Shown here in pieces: positions 13,801-24,340 of a DNA stretch of 64,000 bases. The stretch's first letter is position 1. Each line of letters starts with the position of its first letter. The notes under the pieces were generated by a model. That model worked only from the letters and a program-made list of their open reading frames with translations, searched no databases and was not told the DNA's origin. The DNA is taken from the NCBI GenBank assembly GCA_017562135.1, contig QEYB01000524.1:1-64000 (forward strand), in the 5' to 3' direction. Source of the stretch: Dipylidium caninum (lineage: Eukaryota; Platyhelminthes; Cestoda; Cyclophyllidea; Dipylidiidae). A program made the translations under genes and the position numbers.

Positions 13801-14690
13801 CTTCAGCTCCATACTCCATCTTGGCGACAACCGAGTCAAACCGGCCCCTTGCGCACCTCGTGAAGTCCGCGTCCCTCTCGGGACAATGCTTTGACACACG
13901 CTCTGTCCATGCGCTTCTCCTTATTCGTGCCATTCTGAACACTTCTCTGCCGCTAGCGCAATACACTCTGCCCTTCGCCGCTGCATACATTCTCGAACAC
14001 CCTGCAGTCGTCTTCAGCTCCTATTCGTCCATTCTGACACTCTCGTCTGCAACTGCCTTCCGGCAACTGGCAACAACGCCCCATTCGTCTTCACGGTCCA
14101 ATACTCCATCTGTGAGAACTACGAGTCAACTAACGGGGCACGTCGGAGTGCGTGCGTAATCCGCGTCCCTCTCGGAGACAATGCCCCTCATCTCGGCACA
14201 ATCGGCTCATTGCATCGGCCTTCTCCGTATTCGTAGTCCACTATTCTGACACTCGATCGTCGAACGCAAATCATGGCTTTTCCCAGTGGCAACACTTTCT
14301 CAACATCCCTATGAGTGCCTGAGGAGGCCAGCCATACGTCTTCACTCCAGTCCTCATCTTCGACAACCGCAGTCAACTAACCGCCCACTCACCCGTGAAT
14401 CCGCGTCCCTCAGTCAGGGAGACATACGCTTGGTCACTCACGCTCTGCATCGACACTCTCTGAGTAAGTTCGTGCATTGCTGACATCTCGTCACTGCATC
14501 AGACTGCCTTCCCCACTGCTAACATTCCCCCAACACCATGTGGCCGCATCGTCTATCACTGTGATTCTAGATTGAACTCGCATTGTACTACATCTCGAGA
14601 ACCGAGTCAACTAACGGCCACACCATCGTGAATACCGTGCCCTCTGGAGACGAGATGGTTTGCACACCGCTCTGCATCGCCTCTCTCCGT

Positions 14691-15030
14691 TTTTTTTAGG
14701 GATATGCTCCTCTGAACTCCTCTTCTTTTGTTATTTTTATTTTTTCGTTTTTCTTTATTTTCTACTCCTCTCTCTCCTTCTTCGTTTTTTATAGTTTTTC
14801 GCCGATTTTTTTTTACTGTTTTAATTTTGTTCTTTATCTTTTATACACTTATTTTTGCGAGCGTTTTTCAGTCGCCGCTTTCGCGTCCCTTTCTTCTAGT
14901 TCTCTCTCTATTGTTCTTTCGTTTGTTTTCTTTGATACCTTCTCTGATTTTTTTATTTCTATATTTGTTTTCTAGGTCGTTGATTCTTTTTTCTGGTATA
15001 AAATTTATACTGCGCTTTGGCTGCTTTCGC
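14691..15030. other. T-rich transition at the right edge of the satellite
   Basis: The last satellite unit stops within its 'cgcctctctcc' block and is followed at once by a run of eight T and then about 330 bp of strongly T-rich (T/C-rich) sequence on the plus strand. An open frame through it gives only Phe/Leu/Ser low-complexity residues and is not a gene. It may be simple-sequence expansion at the array boundary. Confidence 0.6.
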
Positions 15031-16080
15031 GGCGACGTTATTTCCAATCACAGTCTCGGTTGGCCTTCGACGACAAGTCCCACCTTTCACACTCTCAATT
15101 GCAGAATTTTTCCAGATTCGGGGGAGAATTGATTATTTTTAAGTTCATCTTGTTTCGTTTTTTCTTTTTGCACTTTATTAAAAATATTTTATTTCCCTCT
15201 CTTTGTTTTCTCTGAAACCAAACTCTGATTTGCGTATATGGGTGCAAAGAATTTCATAATCGTTTGTCCTTTCTCATCATCCTGGTTCAATTTTTTCTTT
15301 TCGTCTCTCTAACTCGAATATTTTGGCATCTCGTCATCCAATAATATTATAATGCTCTCATTTCTTTTTTGGTTTCACGAGTGTCCCAGCAAAACCAGCA
15401 TCAAATATCTCCCGACCAAATAAACCCATCATAAAATTCATGCCGCTCTCATCTAGATTCTCTGAAACATGCCTGTCTGTGGGGGGACAATGTTTTTTGC
15501 CTTAAGCCTCGTTTATCTATTTATTATCACGGATCCTGTACTGATTTAATCAAAATTAGTAGGTCGTATGTCTTTTCATCTCATATGAAATTGAGGCCTC
15601 GCACCGGTCAGCGAATTTTGCTCATCGAAATATCATATACCTTCCTCTCCCGATCATTCGTTTTTGGGCGGATGAATTTTTGCTTATCTCTTACCCATAT
15701 CTCTTATAGATTTGTTTAACTTTATATCAAAATGAGGTAGTATTATGTTATTTTATGACTGAATGAAATTTGGCTCACATCCGTGAGTTTTAGCTCGCAT
15801 CGAGAACGATTTAACGTCGCACACTTGAGCACGGAATCGGGTTTGCGCTCTTATAGTGGAGCACTTTAATGCGATGCTTCTCCACACCTTGAAATTTGCC
15901 GTCTCGTTGTTAGGATGTTAAAGTTAACGACATGTAAGTGTAAATAACGGTTGTGTCTGCGGGAAATCTTTGTCTTGTTTCTTGTTACTACATTTAATTT
16001 TCTAGGGCATGCTCTTCCAGTCACCGCCGTGATTAACAAAGTTATTTGGCCGATGAATCCGGTCGACCTAAAACCACTCT
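15031..16080. other. Non-coding spacer, nothing recognised
   Basis: AT-rich single-copy-looking sequence. No open frame here resembles a protein family I know, and no RNA gene was recognised. Confidence 0.5.
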
Positions 16081-16092
16081 GGTGGCTGCCGC

Positions 16093-16172
16093 TGGGAGGT
16101 GGATTTGAACCAGAAAAACAGAGCTCTGTGCGCATTAGTCTAGCACGCACCTGCTGTTAAGCCGAGTCCTCC
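16093..16172 (-). ncRNA. tRNA-like fragment with a perfect B box (SINE head or tRNA pseudogene)
   Basis: Read on the minus strand, positions 16,111-16,101 give GGTTCAAATCC, an exact match to the RNA polymerase III B-box consensus. About 40 bases upstream, 16,166-16,150 resembles an A box (GGCTTAACAGCAGG core). A plausible anticodon-stem pairing lies between them. However, the T stem has two mismatches and no 7-bp acceptor stem can be formed at the expected spacing, so this is not a functional tRNA. A tRNA-derived SINE head is the likeliest explanation; chance is not excluded. Confidence 0.3.
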
Positions 16173-16174
16173 GT

Positions 16175-19100
16175 CTAACGAGGGGTATAACTGATTGTTA
16201 ACTGTTGATGAGCAGAACAAAGGTGGTGCATGGTTTCTATCCAGAAAGCCACTTCGAGACACAATCGCCACCTGATGAATTCACGATTTAGCATGGGTAA
16301 TCTGTCCGAGAGGAAGCTCGGACTTTCGTTCACGCTTACCCACGAATGTTTGTGTTTTATTGAAAGACAACTCGTCTTTGAAGACTGTTCAAAACTCTCA
16401 CCGAGACCCAGTTTGTCGAGAGCCAAGTGGAGGGTTGTTTCTAAATAAAGGGTAGAGGAGTGGAACAGTATCTTCCGCATGCACCAATTGCGGTGTCCTC
16501 GAAAGTTTACCACACTTGTAGGCCAAGACTGACCAATCCGGAAGGTGGACAGGAAGAATAAGTCATAAAGTTTATTCAGAGGTCTCGTTGACCGATCCTC
16601 ACAAGGCGTCTGCTGATCCCCGTCAGCGATCTCACTTGATTGTTTCGTTCAAATAGTCCTTCTTGAATATCCATTTGTTTCAGACAAAGCAACTTGATTT
16701 GTTTGTAAAAACGTGTAATATCGTGGTATTTCGGAGGGGCAAAGAAATCGCGTAACTCCTCTGTGGGTGGGACTCGATCGTGTCCGCCGGAACACCTCGT
16801 ATTTCTTTTGCCTTATTTGCCGTACGTCTGTGTTTGAACACAGCTGGTTTATAAATTCCACAGTCGTTCATAACCCTTCTTTAGTATCGCCATAAGCTGG
16901 TGATCTTCTTTCCAAGCTGATCTTTATCGCTATCCAAACTTGCCGGAGATCGCAAAGGTTTTCAATGATACATGAGGGCACGCAAAGTATTTTTTTCAAT
17001 AGTGGGGACCCTCGTCAGAGACGCCTCATTAATGTTATTCCCTCGGGAAGCTTGAGGCTATTGTGACCGGACCGATGAAGTTGTGTGTGTGTTTCGTTTT
17101 TTGTTGCCATTTCGGTTTAGACTCCAATTCTCAAGCGCCTTAATTGAATACGTCAACGAGGTCGGAGAAGCACGACAGACACTAAACGTCGCCACCCTCA
17201 TTCCATTCACCATCCATGGGAATGGAGAAACGACACAGTGACTCTGCCGCGAAGCGCACTGTGGTGGGCGGTAGGAAGGCGGAATAGCCTCTCGCCGCTA
17301 ACGGACGCGAGGCAGTCATAGAAGCATAAGTGGTTCTGTTGTACTCAAAAGGAGACACAAAAATAAAATAATGCAAGATGGAAACCAAACCACTCCTAAC
17401 GCGTTTTGTCCTAAAGTCCACAGAGGCGGTGAAGGTTTGTCGGGAGACACTATCGCATCCTTACCCCGACGAGAATCTAAAGGTTCTATTGAACCAACTT
17501 GTCCCTCCTCACTCACTCCAAGATAATAGTACTATTTAGCAGCTCCGATGCGTGTTCAAACAAGCTGCTGTGGTCTCGTGACGCTTCACAATGGCCTAAC
17601 GGCCGCACGATCCGGTAGGCGCACGTACCCCAAGTCACAGCAAACGTGGCTCTTATGCAATCTGGTGTGCTGTACTTCGTCATTTATCAACTGCATAGCA
17701 GCTAGTACACCTGCACCTCAGCAAGTTAGGGCTGACTGGGATCAAATGATGGGCTGTTCGGACCGGCTGCTATTGAGTCATTCTGGTGCACATTTGTTGG
17801 GTGCTAGTAGATATCAGATAGTAATTCACTCGTCAATTGAGTTATCTCTGTGCGTTACTCACGATGACCGTTTTCACCGATTCATGTCACATGGTCCGGA
17901 TAAGTCTGCATGCGAATGTGTCGTCGATCGACATTCTCTACGCTTATTATCTCGGGACGGCCGAGTCTCTTTTAGACTTGCTATCGGACGATTCCGATTG
18001 GTTCGAATGGTTTTGGTTGCTGCGACACTGTGTGTGGGTAGTGTTCTATGAGAGTGCAGTGTTGCGTTTGGATTCGCTCGGGTGGTTAGGATGATGCGAC
18101 ACTGGAAGACGAGTTAGAACCCTAGGGAGACTTGCTCGAAGGTCAATTGCGTCTTATGATTATGAACGTCCTGCTCCTCTTGTGCGCAGCGGTCGGTGCG
18201 GTAGAGAGATTGTCACGCAGGCTGCTTCGCCTTGAACGGCTGGCTATGCTATAATGCATTATTGGCTAAAAAAAGCCAATAGTTTCGAGCGCATAGACAA
18301 TCCGCTAGCATCTTTCTATTCCACACAGTAGGGTAGATAAATTTCTACGAATGCTACCGAGCTAGTGAATGAGTTGCCTGGTCCTCTTTCTTTCCCTTGC
18401 CCCAGCGAAAATGGTGGTGAGTCGAAAAATGAAGCGGAGAGCAATAACTACAGGAGAAGAGCCAAATGGTAAATGATATTGACACATGAGGGAGGGAGGG
18501 ACGGGGGGGCTGTAGCGTGGCTTGGTCCAGAGTGTTAGCTACAAGATGCGAAAGGCTAGACCGACAGTTGACATTGACTTCCATTCAAGTGATGAGTAGA
18601 GCGCGAGGCATTTCTTCGAGTACTATCGTAGGGCTTTGTTGATTCGTGTGGAAGAAATGGTTCCTTCGTCTTTACTCGGATGCTCGACCTTCACTACCGC
18701 ATTGTGAGAGAAGAAAGGGATAACTGCGAAGGACGATGCCTTATTGATTGATAAGGGAGATGCTGAAAGGGAATGTGTACACTCCTGATCAACATGGACT
18801 TGCCCAATGACAGCTGGCAGGTCTCTTCAACTCTAGCGTAACCGAAGTAAAAGTACTTTTCAACCTCGTCCTGTCACCTTAAGTGGCGAAGGAGGAAACG
18901 ACCTAACAAAATTTCTCAAGAAGGTGGCTTGCATCGCAGCCCGTAATTTCGCCTCCTCCCCGCACATCCTCCTTGAAGTGGTGTGGAAATGCTGACGCTC
19001 AGCTGCAGTAAATAGTCGGAACATGAAATGATGAGGTTAAGGTGTAGACCTCGGATACTTTTAAGTAAGGCGAGGTAAAATGTACAGGCGGAGAGGAAGA

Positions 19101-22100
19101 AAACCTGCCAAATTTGGGCAAGATTTTCTACCTCCCGGGGGAAAATGTTTTCGTATTATCGTGGGGAAGAGAGAAAACTTCAGAGATGGAGAAGCAGCTC
19201 AAAGATGGATACGAGTGTCACTGGCACCGCCCACCCATGCAATCGGCACAGCCTGAGTGCCGAGGATCGGCGGAATCTCCGTGGACGGCGTACGAGGGTT
19301 TGGACAATGAGAACAATGAAACAGCACAAAATGACGCTTATTCCCCCATCACGGAGGAGGCCATTCGGAGAAGTGGGAGGTTTGCCACTTTGAATTACTG
19401 GCACCGTAACCCTACCGATGCAGAGTCAGCATAAAAGCATCATTTCAGCCCGACACCGCGTCAAGTTCCAACACCCTCCACGCAGACTCCTTCGGCTGAT
19501 TCGCACGCCACCTGCAGTGCAAACCGTTTTCGCACCGTCCAATTAAATCACCTGCAGTCTGTCATTGAATACCGAGGAATTTCGTGAGGGGCGGATGATA
19601 AGACCAGTCCTGTCAGGCAGTCAAGACCGCTGTCAGTACAACCGGTTATTTTGGTCTCACTAGCGCACTAACAAAGGTTTCTTCACACAATGCGTCTTGT
19701 AAGCAAAGCACCTTTTAGTTGGAAGACGCCTCTACATGCTCAGATGGAAAGAGTAAAAAAATAGCGTTAAAGTCTCATTTTTTCCGCTTTTCACTATCGG
19801 TAGCTTTACAAAATGATGTCTGCTTTTTGAAAATGACACGTACAAGCATTCCAGTGCCGACCTGAATTAAACAACTTCGAGCAAAATTAGTGAATGCGGA
19901 GGCGAAACACGGCCTCCAGACGGTCATGAGGGGCGATATGAAGAAAAATCCTCGTTGATGCAATTGTAGCCATCACTCTTTTATTGTCTTTCGCGATAAT
20001 CGCCATCCACTCCAACCGATATTTCCTCATAGTCCCTTTCAACACTAACCCAAAATGTGCGAGGATTCCTTTGCGTTATTCGCCTTATTATCTCCTTTCC
20101 CCTACCCCAATCACCGTTGACATGGTTACGTCCGCCTCTCCTTCCACTGTCTTGTCCTCATCAGTCTCCTTCCTCCTCATTTACTCCCATTTCAGAACTG
20201 TTGTACTTCTGGAATGTGTGGAAGTGGGAACACTTCTCCATCTTTTCTACAATAGAACTTTATTCCCACGTCGTTGTCTTGTACCCACTGATGAAGCCTT
20301 GCAGTAGAAATAATCTTTTAAGGGTGCTCAACAGAAAGGAGTTCCCCGGAACAGGTGTCACCTGTTTAGACCTTCAGATGAGGATCTGTGATTACGGAGA
20401 CTCGAGAGTTCAGTTCTGCTTTGTTAAATGATAGATCGATGGGGTCAAAAATCTTCATTTCGTTTCGCGAAACTGTTTAACATGACTTTGGGGTATTTTT
20501 TCTTTTCCTCCATCAGATTCTTAAAGCAAACTTACCAATACGAGTTGTATTAGCTGCCATTAACATCGTATTAATGACTGTTATCTACTCGTCGGCAAAC
20601 GATTCCGCTCTAGATTGTGGAGCAGCTTTGCCTTCCGACTTTCAACCTGCCGAGCCATCAGTACTGACGTTTTCCCCTGGCATTTCTCCTTTACTGCAAC
20701 AGCCGAAACCCGTAATTTCACCTTCAGAACCCATGATAAAATCGTTACTTATGTTTTCAGTAGTATATAAGTGGCGAAAAATAAAATTGTCATGTGGGCT
20801 TGAAAGTAATCCTTGTGAACGTGAGAGTGGGTTGGCTCCAGAAGGCGCATTCAGAGGAACATAACTTCCTTTGTAGTCTTGCTGACCACTTTCCTATTAA
20901 AGAACTCCAAGTTTTCCTTCTCGCCCCACCCAACCATTACTTCCGTGAACTGAGAACCGAAAAATAGACAAAATGGTAAATTATGCATTAAGCAGAGTCT
21001 ATTTTGACTGGTATCTGTGCAGCTATTTGCATCGAGATCGCAGTAAGTTGCTACCATGATGCATACGTATGCTAGTCACTTCTTCATCCCTCTTACTCAA
21101 GTATGCATGCCTTTCCTGCCGATCGGCAGGAATTTGAGGCAACGGTTAAAGTGACTACCTATCGTGACAAGGTTTTCCTTTCAAAACCTTGGCGCAATAT
21201 AAGAGATAGGGAATGCGCCTGTTCTTGCGCTCAAAACCGTGTCGGAGCACATGCCCATAGGTCATCAGTACCTGTGTGAAAAATCCGACCGTGAGGGTAA
21301 GTAAAGAAATGTGAAATTGTGTATGTCATCAATGCATTCGGGAAATATGTCCAACGGTTCGAGGAAGGAGACACATCATTGCATCCATTTGAAAGAAGTC
21401 TCTTGGAAGTGAATGCAATTTTACGAGAAACAGAGCAGCTACTTAACAACTGTTAGCATATATCGTTAGTGTTTCTCTGGCTCACATTGTCTGCTATCTC
21501 GAAGACGAATGAATAGTTCTTGGAAAGGAATTTTCCTACAGCTTCCATTGTTTTACACCTGCAGTGGGTCTCAAAACAATTAGTAGTTCTGCATAACAAG
21601 TTCGGAAGTTCACTACTGGGTTCTCGCCTCTTTCAGTGCTTGGATTGCGACGTTGACTGCATGGCGAAAGATACTTAGTCCATCCTATGGTCATTTTAAG
21701 GTGCAACTTCTTTTATTAACTGCCATAAGACGTGTCAGCCCAGTAAAATTTAGGGCAGAACGATCTTTCTTTGCAAATCCTAATGAAAAGCGAAACGAAA
21801 AGTATTTAATGTCAACCTGGATTGCATTAATCTCCTCGGGTTTGCGTAAAGGAAAAAAAAAATTTTAGTATCTGGGTTTCAGCAAGTTCGTCAGCTCACT
21901 CCCCGACAGAAAAACAAGTGGCATTGACAACAGTTTCTCCTTTAGAGGTGAAATGTTAGCAAGTAAATTATTCGGTAAGTCACATTTCCGTGTAGAGCTG
22001 AAAAGTATACTTTTGTGTAAGTTAGTGAGAAAGGTCACCCGTGTAATACATGTCAAAAATTCCAATTAACCAGCAGGCAATAATATGCACAATCTGTAAA

Positions 22101-23705
22101 TTAAATTAGGCCCTTTGTCCTATCTATACAGAACTCATCAGGCAGAGCCATTATGTATAATAATGGCTACTGATACAAAAAAGTAGTAAGTCAATCGCTG
22201 TGTCAAAATTCCACTGGGCATTACATCTGGAGACCACTCACTCTTATTTTCCGCCAGCCATCAGCCACAACTTCTTATTGGACTATATCTGCCCCGTTCA
22301 TAGAAGGATGTAAATCTTATATCATGTGGTGGACGGGAACAATGGACTAATGCCAGCGTCCTCCCACTCTCACGTTCATTTGGTTGTCAACTAACACTCA
22401 GTCATTACTACTTCACTCCAACTTCTTCTCACTGACCAATCACTAATGCCAATTGGCATACCAGTTGGAACAGTTTAATCTTCCTCACTTCCTCTTCCAT
22501 CGTCAATGCCAACATAATCTTGGTTGTAATTATCAATATCGAACTCGTCAACGGTACCGGTAGTAGCATTGCGCTCATATCCTCATTGACGACCATTGTA
22601 CACTTAAATACTCGCGATCTATTTCGTCCCCTCTTGGTAATCTCCTCGAATTAACTTTTTAATTCTATCTATTATCCGCGTGTGCCTCCTTCTCTCGCCA
22701 CAGCCGACCAAATGGAATGTTTTTGACCCTCATCATCGGATCGGATCTTTTAATCTTATTTTTCAACTTAATTATGCGCATTTTTCAGCTCCTACCAAAC
22801 TCTTCGAATTACATCAAACTTCGTCTGTAACGGTAGCCGAATACCAACCTCAATGAGACGTAGTGTTGCGACATTTGCCAGATTCTCGGCCCGTTCTTCT
22901 TAATTCGGTACATTGTAAAGCTCCAGACCCAGAATTTTCTCGTTTAATCTCAACTTACATAGGACGGAACTGATCGTCTCAGCGGATGCGATTAAAGGCC
23001 TTTGTTTCAAAAGGGCTGGGAGAATGAAAACTCAACCGATTGTACTCGATTGTACTCGACTCGAAACTTCCGCGGTAGGTGAGCGAGTAGCGGCTATCTT
23101 TGACAAACTTTCATATGGAACCAGTTACATAGATTCCTGGGCTCTGTGGCATCCACCTTCAGTGTGTCTTCCGACGCTCCAATGACTCAAAATGAAATCG
23201 ATCAAAATGGCAAACTTGGCTGTGCGTCGGAACCAACCCTTTTGGGAAGACATTACTTCTTACTGCTAAAAGTGAGGTAAAAGTGGCGTCTACCACTACG
23301 CCTTGGTGTAAGTACCCTTGGTTTAACTTTACCTCTGCTTTGTTTCACCAGGCACAACCATCTACCCCATGTAACCTCAGGGAACAATGAGCCGTTTATT
23401 CGCAGCTTGCCACTGGCAATCGCGAGTATAGAGAGGATTGGGCATCAGCTACTCTCGAGCGTGACGATCGGTTTTTTTCTCTCGTGGCACAGTAAAACAG
23501 GATTAGCGGTAGATGGAGGATATCTACACGCTTGGGAATTACATTGAATCGCCTAGGTAAAGCACAATAGGTTGTGAGCAACTTAGATGGAAATCTCATC
23601 GTAGGAGATATTCCTACTTAACAATTTTCAGTAGTTAAATTATCTTCCTCGTGGAGTGTGGTCGGACACTGAAAAAGCTTCACGCATGAAGAAGGGTGTT
23701 AATGA
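16175..23705. other. Long spacer without recognisable genes
   Basis: I found no conserved domain, reverse-transcriptase motif, tRNA or rRNA here. Open frames are short, overlap on both strands and look like chance. A short direct duplication around 'gattgtactc' occurs near 23,038-23,060. Decayed mobile elements could be present but cannot be identified by eye. Confidence 0.45.
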
Positions 23706-23709
23706 AATA

Positions 23710-23715
23710 TTTATT
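23710..23715 (-). terminator. Poly(A) signal AATAAA for the unknown minus-strand gene
   Basis: The minus strand reads AATAAA about 50 bases after the TAA at 23,766-23,768. Position and orientation fit a cleavage and polyadenylation signal and support the gene model above it. Confidence 0.5.
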
Positions 23716-23765
23716 TAAGTCGTAAAACAAAGTGTGGCACTGACGATTGTAGGCGATAACCTTCA

Positions 23766-24340
23766 TTACTCCTCAGATGCTTCCTCTTTGTGGCTACTCT
23801 GCTCTCCCGAAGGTGGTAGGATTGGCTTTAACACTTCCAGAAAGGTAGAAATTGGAGGCAGGATAAGTCGAAAAGACCCCACATCACCTGCAGTAGAAGG
23901 TGATGCTTCATTGATGCACGTATGCATTGAGAGGTGACCTGACAGAACAAACACAACTCACTGCTTGACGGCTTGGTATAGGTGGAAGTAGACGCTGAAG
24001 TATTCAAACGCCTCATTTGCCAAGCTTCTTCCACAATTCTGCTCTTCTTATAAACTGGTGATGGAGAAGGAACAGACGCGACCTTGGTTTCAAGCTGAAA
24101 TGGGTTCACCTTTTGCTCTAACTTTGATCTATTCCTTCGGGCAATCTTTCTGGCAAAGTAGGTAAGTCTCTGATCGGACAGGATAATTTTTCGCTTTCGG
24201 GGGATCGTCGCATGACCGAGTTCAGAAGTCTCGTCGGAGAGCACTGAACGAAACGGTGGAGAGATATTCGCAGATGCGACTTCTTGGAGAGGAGTCTTGG
24301 CAATATCCGCCACTGTAAAGGCTCTGTGATACTGACCCAT
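23766..24340 (-). CDS. Unknown basic protein, two exons (possibly more upstream)
   Basis: Exon a is 24,340-23,962, starting at ATG and ending in phase 1 at a consensus donor (A|gtgagt). Exon b begins at 23,938 (after ttctgtcag) or 23,887 (after tctactgcag) and ends with TAA at 23,766. Both acceptors keep the same frame, giving 183 or 166 residues. A poly(A) signal follows. The protein is hydrophilic, with a Lys/Arg-rich stretch at about residues 48-75 (RKRK, then ARKIARRNR) that could be a nuclear localisation signal, a Ser/Thr-rich segment before the junction, a Pro/Leu-rich segment, and an acidic tail (EEASEE). No known domain was recognised. The ATG is directly preceded by an in-frame TAG that also looks like a splice acceptor (atttag), so the ATG may be internal to an exon whose gene continues upstream. 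Function unknown. Confidence 0.62.

Larger units (their letters stand above)
1..14690. repeat. Tandem satellite array, about 187-bp unit, ~72 copies
   Basis: The whole stretch repeats one unit. Recurrent anchors in order are the blocks around 'ctcggagacaatgctttgc', 'cctattcgtccattctgac', 'ccttccccactgcaacatt', 'catcgtcttcactccatac' and 'cgagaaccgagtcaactaa'. A hand-built majority consensus is about 187 bp. Observed spacing of the first anchor between 6,989 and 9,971 averages about 203 bp because almost every copy carries extra single bases. The unit is not a multiple of three and no frame stays open across copies, so it is not coding. It is not 5S rRNA, a spliced-leader cassette or telomeric repeat as far as I can recognise. 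The length is close to that of centromeric or nucleosome-sized satellites; a centromeric role is only an inference. The array runs off the left edge, so total length is unknown. Confidence 0.92.

Noticed and set aside
1..14690. Dozens of 60-250-codon open frames in the satellite array, both strands
   Set aside because: They are created by the tandem unit and random indels; they shift frame between copies, have C/T-biased composition and match no family.
14728..15132. Open frame of 134 codons, Phe/Leu-rich, resembling a membrane protein
   Set aside because: It is a translation of a T-rich low-complexity tract and has no conserved pattern.
16175..16513. Minus-strand open frame of 112 codons next to the tRNA-like fragment
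   Set aside because: No splice signals, poly(A) signal or family resemblance; the opposite strand is equally open.
17182..17421. Minus-strand frame that at first suggested a retroelement fragment
   Set aside because: No endonuclease or reverse-transcriptase motif could be confirmed in any frame nearby.
23734..23937. Plus-strand open frame of 67 codons
   Set aside because: It is the antisense shadow of the terminal exon of the minus-strand gene, which has splice and poly(A) support.
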